A stretch of DNA of 6,659 bases from Hungatella sp. UBA5982 (GCA_002429965.1 DJBG01000082.1:17956-24614), one strand, 5' to 3'. Numbered from the stretch's first letter, positions 1 through 5,992 are shown. Numbers and translations: made by a program. Notes: generated by a model not told the origin, from the sequence alone.

Positions 1-1
1 C

Positions 2-832
2 CAAATAAACATTGAGGAATCAGGCTGTTATGATACCGTAACCATTACCTCAGAGGATGCCGGATTGATCGCCCAGCGGGATGCTCTCAACCGTGTAAGG
101 GAAATGGAAATCACCTATGCCTTTGGAAACCAGTCAGAGGTCTTAAAAGGAGAGGAAATATGTTCCTGGATATCGGGGATGACTGGAGAAGTGATAAACG
201 TAAGAGGAGATAAGACTTCGGCTTATATAAAGGCTCTGGCAGACAAGTATGATACAGCAGGAAAGGAACGGGCATTTCGTGTCACAGATGGAAAGGCCCG
301 TCTTCTTCCTGGTTCCTATGGCCAGAAGATAGATCAGGCGGGAGAAACCGCTGCCCTGGCTGCTCTCATTCAGTCCGGGCAAAGCCAGAAAAGGGAACCG
401 AATTATATTCAGACAGTGGCTGACCGGAGCAAAGCCTGGGGCGGGAATTATGTGGAGATAGATATGGCGGCCCAGCATGTTTACATGTATAAAGATGGTG
501 TTCTGGTATGGGATTCTCCGTGTGTGACAGGAAATGTTTCTAAAAATCACACAACTCCGGAGGGCATTTTCACCCTTACATATAAGGAGACGGACCGGGT
601 CCTCCGGGGAGAGAAACAAGCGAACGGCACCTACGAATATGAAAGCCATGTGAATTACTGGATGCCGTTTAACGGAGGGATCGGTCTTCATGACGCAAAT
701 TGGAGAAGCAGGTTCGGCGGAGATATCTATCAGACAAAGGGAAGCCATGGCTGTATCAACCTACCGCCTGATAAGGCAAAGGTTTTATATGGCCTTGTTT
801 ATTCCGGAATCCCCGTAATCTGTCACTATTAA
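2..832 (+). CDS. L,D-transpeptidase (YkuD fold), 3' part of gene
   Basis: This reading frame is open from the left edge (first full codon at base 2), so the true start and any N-terminal membrane anchor lie outside the window; 276 residues are visible. L,D-transpeptidases cross-link peptidoglycan stem peptides 3-3 through a catalytic cysteine, outside the membrane. The last ~130 residues match a YkuD catalytic domain: it opens with a GNYVEIDMAAQHVYMYKDG stretch, has the G-x-x-x-x-x-x-TPEG loop (N-H-T-T-P-E-G), an upstream histidine in GLHD, and the signature S-H-G-C-I-N-L-P whose cysteine codon is at 752-754. The preceding ~140 residues resemble the PG_binding_4-type domain often found before YkuD in clostridial and enterococcal enzymes. 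A TTG at 65 could be mistaken for a start, but the frame continues upstream without interruption. The gene ends just before a tandem terminator. Family assignment is firm; the exact cross-linking role and the anchor are not visible. Confidence 0.93.
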   Translation, partial: QINIEESGCYDTVTITSEDAGLIAQRDALNRVREMEITYAFGNQSEVLKGEEICSWISGMTGEVINVRGDKTSAYIKALADKYDTAGKERAFRVTDGKARLLPGSYGQKIDQAGETAALAALIQSGQSQKREPNYIQTVADRSKAWGGNYVEIDMAAQHVYMYKDGVLVWDSPCVTGNVSKNHTTPEGIFTLTYKETDRVLRGEKQANGTYEYESHVNYWMPFNGGIGLHDANWRSRFGGDIYQTKGSHGCINLPPDKAKVLYGLVYSGIPVICHY

Positions 833-887
833 GTCAGGTGCATGAAAAAGAGAAGCGATGTGCCTGGTAAGGACAATAAAAAAGAGG

Positions 888-924
888 AAACCGGTTCGGG
901 TAATATATCCGAACCGGTTTTTTT
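888..924 (+). terminator. Rho-independent terminator of the L,D-transpeptidase gene
   Basis: A perfect 12-bp stem (AAACCGGTTCGG at 888-899 with CCGAACCGGTTT at 909-920) closes a 9-nt loop and runs into a seven-T tract (918-924), with an A-rich stretch just upstream. This is a classic intrinsic terminator about 55 bases after the stop codon. The A-rich 5' flank could also help termination from the other strand, but no minus-strand gene reads into it here. Confidence 0.93.
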
Positions 925-937
925 AATAAAACCTTTG

Positions 938-962
938 ACGGATTCTTCGGAGTCCGTTTTTT
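938..962 (+). terminator. Second, back-up rho-independent terminator with UUCG loop
   Basis: An 8-bp stem (ACGGATTC at 938-945 with GAGTCCGT at 950-957, including one G-U pair) is closed by a TTCG tetraloop in the extra-stable C(UUCG)G context and followed by six Ts (957-962). It lies 14 bases after the first terminator, so the two form a tandem pair insulating the sugar operon from the upstream gene. Confidence 0.82.
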
Positions 963-1061
963 ATCTGCAAAGATGCAGGAAACATTTGCGGAACCGCCGC
1001 TTTTTCGTGAGTGCTTCTGAATTGTTTAAGCTCTGTATCTCCGCCATTTTATGCAGTCATT
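963..1061. other. Intergenic stretch without recognised feature
   Basis: No gene, strong hairpin or promoter could be supported here. A short frame starting at ATG 842 runs through it to 1069, but that frame passes through both terminators and its translation has no recognisable features. It is best treated as non-coding. Confidence 0.5.
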
Positions 1062-1076
1062 ATTTCTGATAGAAAT
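1062..1076. repeat. Inverted repeat ATTTCT-N3-AGAAAT
   Basis: Perfect 6-bp arms (1062-1067 and 1071-1076) are separated by GAT. It is the most upstream of four dyads before the GH4 promoter. It is AT-rich and followed by a T run (1081-1086), so it could be a weak hairpin or a remote operator; on its own it could also be chance. Confidence 0.35.
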
Positions 1077-1099
1077 CATGTTTTTTATAGAATGAAAAA

Positions 1100-1118
1100 T
1101 ATTACTACAAGAGTAATA
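1100..1118. promoter_or_regulatory. Candidate operator: inverted repeat TATTACT-N5-AGTAATA
   Basis: A perfect 7-bp dyad has its arms at 1100-1106 and 1112-1118. Its centre lies about 87 bases upstream of the predicted transcription start of the GH4-PTS operon. The size fits a dimeric helix-turn-helix protein, and the two RpiR regulators in this window are the obvious candidates. The symmetry is seen directly; binding is inferred. Confidence 0.55.
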
Positions 1119-1127
1119 AATGTTGAA

Positions 1128-1147
1128 ATACGGGATGGTATCCGTAT
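1128..1147. promoter_or_regulatory. Candidate operator: inverted repeat ATACGG-N8-CCGTAT
   Basis: Perfect 6-bp arms (1128-1133 and 1142-1147) surround an 8-base spacer that contains a further short AT/AT symmetry. The centre is near -58 relative to the predicted start, immediately upstream of the -35 box, a position typical for an activator site. The 6-8-6 geometry matches the dyad in the regulator promoter at 5894-5913, although the arm sequences differ. Confidence 0.5.
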
Positions 1148-1152
1148 GCACG

Positions 1153-1166
1153 TGAAACTATTTACA
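1153..1166. promoter_or_regulatory. cre-like catabolite repression site overlapping the -35 box
   Basis: TGAAACTATTTACA matches the CcpA cre consensus TGWAANCGNTNWCA at 12 of 14 positions, but the usually conserved central CG is TA. It lies within a 16-base near-palindrome (1152-1167) that covers the -35 hexamer, so a bound protein should block transcription. Catabolite repression of a PTS sugar operon would be expected in Firmicutes. The missing CG keeps this tentative. Confidence 0.4.
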
Positions 1167-1189
1167 CATTAAATGAAATGAAGTATCAT
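1161..1189 (+). promoter_or_regulatory. Sigma-A promoter of the GH4-PTS operon
   Basis: TTTACA (1161-1166, one mismatch to TTGACA) and TATCAT (1184-1189, one mismatch to TATAAT) are separated by an ideal 17 bases. Transcription would start near 1196, giving a leader of about 43 bases. The GH4 start codon at 1239 follows AAAGGAG (1225-1231) at a 7-base spacing. The leader also carries a direct repeat GATAAG-GATAAG (1200-1211). Confidence 0.75.
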
Positions 1190-1238
1190 AAGGCCATCAG
1201 ATAAGGATAAGCAAAAAAAGCGGTAAAGGAGAAAAACA

Positions 1239-2564
1239 ATGAGAACATTTAACGTATGCATCGTTGGAGGGGGAAGTACTTTTACACTAGGTTTCTTAAA
1301 GTCATTTGTCAGACTCAAAGAGGAGTTCCCCTTAAAGAAGCTGGTGCTGTTCGATATCGACAACGACCGCCAGGAACCGATTGGAAAGTATGGTGAGATT
1401 TTATTTAAGGAAAGATTTCCGGAACTGGATTTCTCTTACACAACCGATGTCAAGGAAGCTTATGAAGGGATGGATTTCATATTTATGCAGATGCGCTCCG
1501 GAGGACTACCGATGCGTGCAAAGGATGAGCACATTCCGCTGAGCATGGGAATCATCGGACAGGAAACCTGCGGGGCAGGAGGGATGGCCTATGGCCTTCG
1601 GTCCTGTGTGGATATGATCAAGGCCGTACACGATATCCGTACCTATGCGCCGGAGGCATGGATATTAAACTACTCCAATCCCGCTGCAATCGTTGCGGAA
1701 GCGCTCCGCAGAGAATTCCCGGATGACAAGAGAATCTTAAACATCTGCGATCAGCCGGAAAATGTGGTACGCTCCTGCAGCAGGCTTTTAAAATGCAGTT
1801 GGGAGGATTTAGACCCAGTTTACTTTGGACTGAACCATTATGGCTGGTTCACCCATATGTATGACGTTCATACTGGAGAAGACTTACTTCCAAAGATCAG
1901 GGAAATGGTTGCCCAGAACGGCTTCCTTCCCCAGGATGCGGAACAGAGAGATAAGTCCTGGTTGGATACCTACGGAATGGTAAAGACAATGATGGAAGAT
2001 TTCCCGGAGTTTCTGCCCAACACCTATGACCAGTATTACTTATATCCGGAATATAAGGCCAGCCATCTGGACTCTGGTTTTACCCGTGCGGATGAGGTTA
2101 TGGCGGGGAGAGAAAAGCGGGTATTCAGCGAATGTGCCCAGGTGATCAAAGAAGGAAAGCTGGGAGATAAGTTTGATGAGATTTCCGATGCCCATGCCGA
2201 AATGATGATTAAGGTTGCGGTATCCATTGCTTTTAATAAAAATGACAGGCATATCCTGATCGTTGAGAACAACGGTGCGATAGCCAATATGCAGGACGAT
2301 GCCATGGTAGAGGTTGTATGCGAACTTGGAGCAAATGGCCCCCGCCCCATGAGAGTAGGAAATATTCCTCAGTTCTATCTGGGACTTTTGGTTAACCAGG
2401 TATCCTGTGAAAAGCTGATTGTAGATGCTTATTTTGAGAATTCCTATCAGAAGGCTCTGGAGGCATTTACCCTTAACAGGCTGATAGGCGATGCAAAGAA
2501 AGCAAGAAAGGTACTGGATGCTTTGATTGAAGCTAATAAAGGCATGTGGCCGGAGTTAAAATAA
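1239..2564 (+). CDS. glvA: GH4 family 6-phospho-alpha-glucosidase
   Basis: The 441-residue product is a full-length glycoside hydrolase family 4 enzyme. It is a cytoplasmic NAD+- and divalent-metal-dependent hydrolase that splits phosphorylated alpha-glucosides such as maltose-6'-phosphate by an oxidation-elimination mechanism. Visible hallmarks are the N-terminal dinucleotide loop VGGGSTFT (residues 9-16), GQETCG-GG (107-115), LNYSNPAAIVAEA (143-155), NICDQP with the metal-ligand Cys170 and the likely general acid Asp171, GLNHYGW with metal-ligand His200, the Tyr-rich LPNTYDQYYLYP (259-270), IVENNGAI, and the ending EANKGMWPEL. An Asp after the metal Cys (CD-P) is typical of alpha-specific members, whereas 6-phospho-beta-glucosidases carry CN-P. 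Compared with characterised GlvA/MalH/AglB proteins it has CDQP instead of CDMP and a different loop at residues 83-92, so its exact sugar is uncertain. It is first in the operon with the PTS permease. The symbol reflects family resemblance only. Confidence 0.9.
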   Translation: MRTFNVCIVGGGSTFTLGFLKSFVRLKEEFPLKKLVLFDIDNDRQEPIGKYGEILFKERFPELDFSYTTDVKEAYEGMDFIFMQMRSGGLPMRAKDEHIPLSMGIIGQETCGAGGMAYGLRSCVDMIKAVHDIRTYAPEAWILNYSNPAAIVAEALRREFPDDKRILNICDQPENVVRSCSRLLKCSWEDLDPVYFGLNHYGWFTHMYDVHTGEDLLPKIREMVAQNGFLPQDAEQRDKSWLDTYGMVKTMMEDFPEFLPNTYDQYYLYPEYKASHLDSGFTRADEVMAGREKRVFSECAQVIKEGKLGDKFDEISDAHAEMMIKVAVSIAFNKNDRHILIVENNGAIANMQDDAMVEVVCELGANGPRPMRVGNIPQFYLGLLVNQVSCEKLIVDAYFENSYQKALEAFTLNRLIGDAKKARKVLDALIEANKGMWPELK

Positions 2565-2580
2565 GGGGAAGCAAAAACTT

Positions 2581-2588
2581 GGGGGGGG
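2581..2588 (+). other. Run of eight G between GH4 and permease genes
   Basis: Eight consecutive G residues lie 17 bases after the GH4 stop. They form part of the Shine-Dalgarno region (GGAG at 2587-2590) of the 22-codon frame that begins at 2595. Homopolymeric G runs can slip during replication. Here a length change would alter only the spacing ahead of that Shine-Dalgarno sequence and would not shift a coding frame. Confidence 0.6.
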
Positions 2589-2594
2589 AGTGAA

Positions 2595-2663
2595 ATGAAA
2601 TGCGCTCCTATGGAGAATCATAAGAAAACAGGATGTAACGTTGCAGAGCAGGGATGCCTGTGA
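2595..2663 (+). CDS. Possible 22-residue leader peptide upstream of PTS permease
   Basis: The frame MKCAPMENHKKTGCNVAEQGCL starts at ATG 2595, 4 bases after a strong GGGGAG ribosome binding site, and stops at TGA 2661-2663. That stop is 17 bases before the preferred permease start at 2681. Its ribosomes would finish over the permease Shine-Dalgarno sequence (2665-2672), so it could couple or tune permease translation. It has three cysteines but no recognisable domain. It lies in the same frame as the GH4 gene, directly after that gene's stop, so it could also be a chance open stretch or a remnant of a longer C-terminus. No homology is claimed; the ribosome binding site and position are the only support. 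Confidence 0.35.
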   Translation: MKCAPMENHKKTGCNVAEQGCL

Positions 2664-2680
2664 CGGGAGAGGATATTATC

Positions 2681-4204
2681 ATGAAAAAAAACAGGGCAAT
2701 GGATTTTTTCTCGGCTCTCGGACGTAGTTTGCTGATGCCGATTGCTGCTTTGGCCGCATGCGGTATCGTTTTGGGGTTGACCTCGGCGCTTATGAAAGCG
2801 CAGGTACAGGCGGCTGTTCCGTTTTTACAGCAGGGGCTTATCTATTTCATTATTTCTACTTTAAATAAAATATCAGGTGTTGTATTTACATTGATTCCGG
2901 TGCTGTTTTCCATTTCTATTTCTTTCGGAATGGCGAGAGAGGAAAAGGAAATAGCGGCATTTGCAGGATTCATTGGTTATTATACATTTCTGGTGGCATC
3001 GGCATGTATGATCAATTCCGGCTTTATGAATTTCGGTGCTTTGAAGATATCCACGATTCTGGGAGTAGAAACCCTGGATATGGGCGCGGTTGCAGGTATT
3101 GTTGCAGGTATCATGACCGCCTCACTCCATAACCGGTATCATAAAGTTACATTTCCGGTTGCGATCTCCTTTTATGGAGGAAAACGTTTTGTTGCCATTG
3201 TTGTTATCATGGCTATGGCAGTTGTTGGTCTTGCCGCACCGATCATATGGTCACCGGTTTCCATGGTCATTGACGGGCTGGGAGGTCTGATATCCGCTAC
3301 AGGACTGGTCGGAGTATTCGGCTATGGATTCTTAGAACGGCTGCTGATTCCTACCGGTCTGCACCATGTTTTAAACGGTATTTTCCGTACCACCTCGATT
3401 GGAGGAACCTATGAAGGAGTAGAAGGATGCTTAAATATCTTCCTTCAATTTGTAGACAAGGTAAACATCTCAGAGCTGAGGCCGTTTACGGTATTTTTAG
3501 GACAGGGCAAAATGCCGATGATGATGTTTGGTCTTCCGGCAGCAGCACTGGCTATTTACAGAACCTCTCCTCCGGAGAAAAAGAATAAAGTAAAGGCCCT
3601 CATGATTGCAGGCGTTGCAGCCAGCATTGTGTCCGGCATTACCGAACCATTGGAATTCTCATTCATGTTTATTGCGCCCCCGCTGTTTTTGTTCCATGCG
3701 GTGATGGGCGGTTTATCCTTCATGCTGATGTCGGCATTTAAGGTTATTATCGGCAATACAGGCGGCGGTCTGATCGATTTCCTGATCTGGGGCGTATTCC
3801 AGCCAGGGTCCCGCTGGTACTGGGTGATCATTACCGGGCCTTTCTTCTCTGTCATTTATTATTATGTATTTAAAAGCTATTTAACGAGAAAACAGCTATC
3901 CGTCGATGTATCTGACGAAGAGCAGGAGGCGGATGTTTTAGAGAGCACTATGGAAGAAAAACAAAAAGCCCTCGCATCGAAAATCATAGAGGGACTTGGC
4001 GGATATAATAATATCTCGACAGTGAACAACTGCCTGACCAGACTTCGGGTGGATATAAAAGATATGGCAATGGTAAGTGATGAACTTTTAAAGAAAACAG
4101 GCTCCATGGGGATTGTCCGCACCAGCGATACACATATACAGGTGATTTATGGGCCGAAAGTGGAAGGAATTGCATCAAATGTAAGGGAAGTATTAAAATA
4201 TTAA
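2681..4204 (+). CDS. PTS EIICB permease, alpha-glucoside/maltose type
   Basis: This 507-residue membrane permease of the glucose-family phosphotransferase system imports a sugar and phosphorylates it. The EIIC domain (about residues 1-400) starts FFSALGRSLLMPIAALAACG and shows repeated hydrophobic spans, the LIPTGLHHVLNG loop (His228), a GQGKMPMMMFGLPAAA segment and the substrate-site motif GITEPLEF (Glu322). A charged linker (about 405-430) leads to a C-terminal EIIB domain whose NNCLTRLR motif carries the phosphorylatable Cys451. There is no EIIA domain, so phosphate must come from an EIIA-Glc-type protein encoded elsewhere. I chose ATG 2681 because GGGAGAGG lies 8 bases upstream; an in-frame ATG at 2654 would add nine residues but lacks a spaced ribosome binding site. 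It resembles MalX, GlvC/MalP and Fusobacterium MalB. The GH4 partner points to an alpha-glucoside substrate. The family is firm; the sugar is inferred. Confidence 0.92.
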   Translation: MKKNRAMDFFSALGRSLLMPIAALAACGIVLGLTSALMKAQVQAAVPFLQQGLIYFIISTLNKISGVVFTLIPVLFSISISFGMAREEKEIAAFAGFIGYYTFLVASACMINSGFMNFGALKISTILGVETLDMGAVAGIVAGIMTASLHNRYHKVTFPVAISFYGGKRFVAIVVIMAMAVVGLAAPIIWSPVSMVIDGLGGLISATGLVGVFGYGFLERLLIPTGLHHVLNGIFRTTSIGGTYEGVEGCLNIFLQFVDKVNISELRPFTVFLGQGKMPMMMFGLPAAALAIYRTSPPEKKNKVKALMIAGVAASIVSGITEPLEFSFMFIAPPLFLFHAVMGGLSFMLMSAFKVIIGNTGGGLIDFLIWGVFQPGSRWYWVIITGPFFSVIYYYVFKSYLTRKQLSVDVSDEEQEADVLESTMEEKQKALASKIIEGLGGYNNISTVNNCLTRLRVDIKDMAMVSDELLKKTGSMGIVRTSDTHIQVIYGPKVEGIASNVREVLKY

Positions 4205-4213
4205 AGAAACAAA

Positions 4214-4260
4214 GAGGAAGCTGCCCGGCCATGGGAAACATGGAACCGGGCAGCTTTCTT
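4214..4260. terminator. Bidirectional terminator between convergent operons
   Basis: A perfect 11-bp GC-rich stem (AAGCTGCCCGG at 4218-4228 with CCGGGCAGCTT at 4246-4256) continues, after a 2-base bulge, into a 5-bp CCATG/CATGG stem with a GGAAA loop. The plus strand leaves it through TTTCTTATTTT, while the minus strand leaves it through CCTCTTTGTTTCTTT. It lies between two facing stop codons (4204 and 4268), so it should end both the GH4-PTS transcript and the regulator transcript. Confidence 0.9.
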
Positions 4261-4267
4261 ATTTTCG

Positions 4268-5053
4268 TTAAGACAGGGAACCAAAGGTGTCACCGTCTGT
4301 CTGGGAATTCTGTTTGATCCTGGCGGCCAGTTCAATCAGAATCTGGACAATTGTGAAGATTGCCAGTCTGGGATTGATATCTACATGACGGTACTCCTCA
4401 TTCCGGTCATTGGTGCAGAGTGCGATGGTGCTGTAGGGTATCAGAGGGCTGTCCTTCTCACAGGTGAGCAGAATCGTGATGGTGCCGCGGGCCTTAGCCT
4501 TCCGGAATACAGACAGATATCGCCTGGCATCTCCATGGGCCGTGATGATGAAAAGAACGGCATCGCTGTTTATCTCATGTACAAGACCATTTAACAGGCG
4601 CCGCCATTCAACCAGAATACAGGGATAGTCAAGTGAGTTTAAGACCGTCTGGAGATATTTGGCGGCAAGGGAACTTAAATTGGAGCCATAGATATAGATG
4701 GGCCGGTCGCTGGTCAGAAGCCCGGCGATCTCTTCCAGCTTCTCTTCATCGATCTGATCTAAATTATCCTTAAACAGGGCGAGAGAATGATGGACCAGAT
4801 CATCGGTACGGAAGTTCTGGGGATGAAGCTGCTTTAATTCCTTGCGTACCTGGTATTTGAATTCGTTATAGCCCTTCAGTCCCAGCTTTTGGCAGAAACG
4901 GACAATGGTAGCATTGGAGGTATACAGGCTGGCACTTAAGTCATTTAAATTGGTATACACGGACGAGGGAAGATTGGATTCAAAATACTTAAGGATTTCT
5001 TCCTCCGTATCCGTAAGGTGCAGTTGATGTGCTTTTTCAAATAAAGGAATCAT
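4268..5053 (-). CDS. RpiR-family transcriptional regulator (HTH + SIS), downstream copy
   Basis: The 261-residue protein has the RpiR plan. An N-terminal helix-turn-helix domain (about residues 1-78) carries the diagnostic pattern LSASLYTSNATIVRFCQKLG followed by GYNEFKYQVRKEL, and a C-terminal SIS sugar-phosphate-binding domain follows (about 105-250). Such proteins act as cytoplasmic dimers that repress or activate sugar genes. The usual SIS sugar-binding loops are altered: YGSNLSS (122-128) replaces the GxGxS loop, and ITAHGDA (170-176) replaces the S-x-SG-x-T loop, so the ligand may differ or binding may be weak. The start ATG (5051-5053) lies inside the 3' end of the upstream rpiR gene, overlapping it by 17 bases. 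It is preceded by AGGGGG at a 6-base spacing, which suggests translational coupling. Its closeness to the GH4-PTS operon suggests that operon as target; this is inferred. Confidence 0.88.
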   Translation of the reverse strand: MIPLFEKAHQLHLTDTEEEILKYFESNLPSSVYTNLNDLSASLYTSNATIVRFCQKLGLKGYNEFKYQVRKELKQLHPQNFRTDDLVHHSLALFKDNLDQIDEEKLEEIAGLLTSDRPIYIYGSNLSSLAAKYLQTVLNSLDYPCILVEWRRLLNGLVHEINSDAVLFIITAHGDARRYLSVFRKAKARGTITILLTCEKDSPLIPYSTIALCTNDRNEEYRHVDINPRLAIFTIVQILIELAARIKQNSQTDGDTFGSLS

Positions 5054-5861
5054 GGTTTTCCCCCTGTTCCGTTTGTTCCCGGCCGGACAGCTTGTACTGA
5101 AGGTAACAGCGTATTATGGCGTTGATCATATAAAATACCGGAAGCCTGGAAGTGAACTCCGCTCCCCGGTTTTCACGCTGGCTGGTGAAGAAGCGGAAGT
5201 TGACAGTGGCTAAGTTGGCGACTTCATTGTTGGTATATGGGGTGATGGATAGAATCGGGACATTGTTCATCCGGGCGATTTTGCCAAGACGTACGGTCGG
5301 ACCGAAATCCCCGGTGGTGCTGATTAAGATCAGCAGGGATTCCGAGCGGATATTTCTTAAAATATGTTCTCCCATTTTACTGGATTCGATCTTGTATACG
5401 TTCTGGCGTCCGATGGAGAAAAGAAGCTTCTCAAAATAGTCGCTTAGAATAGAAGTGATCCCTCCTGGGGCCCGTAAGTAGATGGGGCAGTTACTGTCAA
5501 AATACCGGAACGTATGGCTGAGCTGATCTTCCGATATCAGATTGGAGGTTCCTTCGACGTTGGAACACAGGCTGTCAATCATGATCCGGGTATCAAAATC
5601 CTGGGCTTTTGCAGCCAAGGGTCCGGGATTTTCTTTTCTTCCCTCGGCGCGGAGGGCATATTTGAATTCCGCAAAGCCGGAATACCCAAGCTTCTTGCAG
5701 AAGCGCAGAATCGTGGCAGAGGAATAGGATGTCTGGGCGGCCAGTGTCTGTATGCTCATATCCAAAACCTCATCCGAGTGTTCATAGACAAATTTCAGGA
5801 CATTCAGTTCATTGTTGCTCAGGCTTTTGATAACAGTGTCATCCAGATGAAGTGTGACCAT
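5037..5861 (-). CDS. RpiR-family transcriptional regulator (HTH + SIS), upstream copy
   Basis: I place the start at the ATG complementary to 5859-5861, because GAGGAGG (complement of 5868-5874) lies 6 bases upstream. This gives 274 residues beginning MVTLHLDDTVIKSLSNNELN. A longer frame from 5918 would add 19 residues but would begin inside the predicted -35 box. The helix-turn-helix domain (about 1-75) has the RpiR signature LAAQTSYSSATILRFCKKLGYSGFAEFKYAL. The SIS domain (about 105-250) has APGGITS (131-137) where GxGxS is usual and ISTTGDFGPT (180-189) in the second loop, closer to the family norm than its neighbour. It is first in a two-regulator operon whose genes overlap by 17 bases, and it is divergent from the nucleoside phosphorylase gene. 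A dyad in its promoter hints at autoregulation. The B. subtilis maltose regulator GlvR belongs to this family and also accompanies GH4 and PTS genes, so control of the 1239-4204 operon is plausible. Confidence 0.9.
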   Translation of the reverse strand: MVTLHLDDTVIKSLSNNELNVLKFVYEHSDEVLDMSIQTLAAQTSYSSATILRFCKKLGYSGFAEFKYALRAEGRKENPGPLAAKAQDFDTRIMIDSLCSNVEGTSNLISEDQLSHTFRYFDSNCPIYLRAPGGITSILSDYFEKLLFSIGRQNVYKIESSKMGEHILRNIRSESLLILISTTGDFGPTVRLGKIARMNNVPILSITPYTNNEVANLATVNFRFFTSQRENRGAEFTSRLPVFYMINAIIRCYLQYKLSGREQTEQGENHDSFI

Positions 5862-5890
5862 AGGAAACCTCCTCGTAAATCTCTCAGTCC

Positions 5891-5918
5891 ATTTTATCAC
5901 GAATACATGATAAGTCAA
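5891..5918 (-). promoter_or_regulatory. Promoter of the two-regulator operon
   Basis: On the minus strand TTGACT (complement of 5913-5918) and TAAAAT (complement of 5891-5896) are 16 bases apart, each one mismatch from the sigma-A consensus. Transcription would start near 5884, leaving a leader of about 22 bases that contains the GAGGAGG ribosome binding site. Confidence 0.68.
5894..5913. promoter_or_regulatory. Candidate autoregulatory operator, TTATCA-N8-TGATAA
   Basis: Perfect 6-bp arms (5894-5899 and 5908-5913) flank an 8-base spacer. The dyad fills the space between the -10 and -35 boxes of the regulator promoter, touching both, so a bound dimer would exclude RNA polymerase. One of the encoded RpiR proteins is the natural candidate. 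The symmetry is observed; its use is inferred. Confidence 0.5.
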
Positions 5919-5992
5919 TGCAGCCGGTTGGAAATAGACGGACTGTTTCGTGAAAAAGGTATTATTATCAGGTTATAGTTTGCGTTAACAGA

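Noticed and set aside
143..748. A 201-codon minus-strand frame opposite the L,D-transpeptidase gene
   Set aside because: It is a shadow of the YkuD coding sequence, whose catalytic motifs are unambiguous on the plus strand.
988..1005. GC-rich GCGG-AA-CCGC followed by five Ts as a third terminator
   Set aside because: The loop would be only two bases and the stem only four pairs, too weak to support a terminator call.
842..1069. A 75-codon frame after the L,D-transpeptidase gene
   Set aside because: It is interrupted at the RNA level by two strong terminators, has no good ribosome binding site, and its translation has no recognisable features.
2654..2680. ATG 2654 as start of the PTS permease
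   Set aside because: It has no Shine-Dalgarno sequence at proper spacing; ATG 2681 has GGGAGAGG eight bases upstream and gives the usual EIIC N-terminus.
5862..5918. A 19-residue N-terminal extension of the upstream RpiR protein
   Set aside because: It would start within the predicted promoter and has no ribosome binding site, whereas the internal ATG has GAGGAGG at ideal spacing.
5514..5978. A 154-codon plus-strand frame opposite the upstream rpiR gene
   Set aside because: It is antisense to a clearly recognisable RpiR protein, has no supporting ribosome binding site or promoter, and its translation resembles no family.
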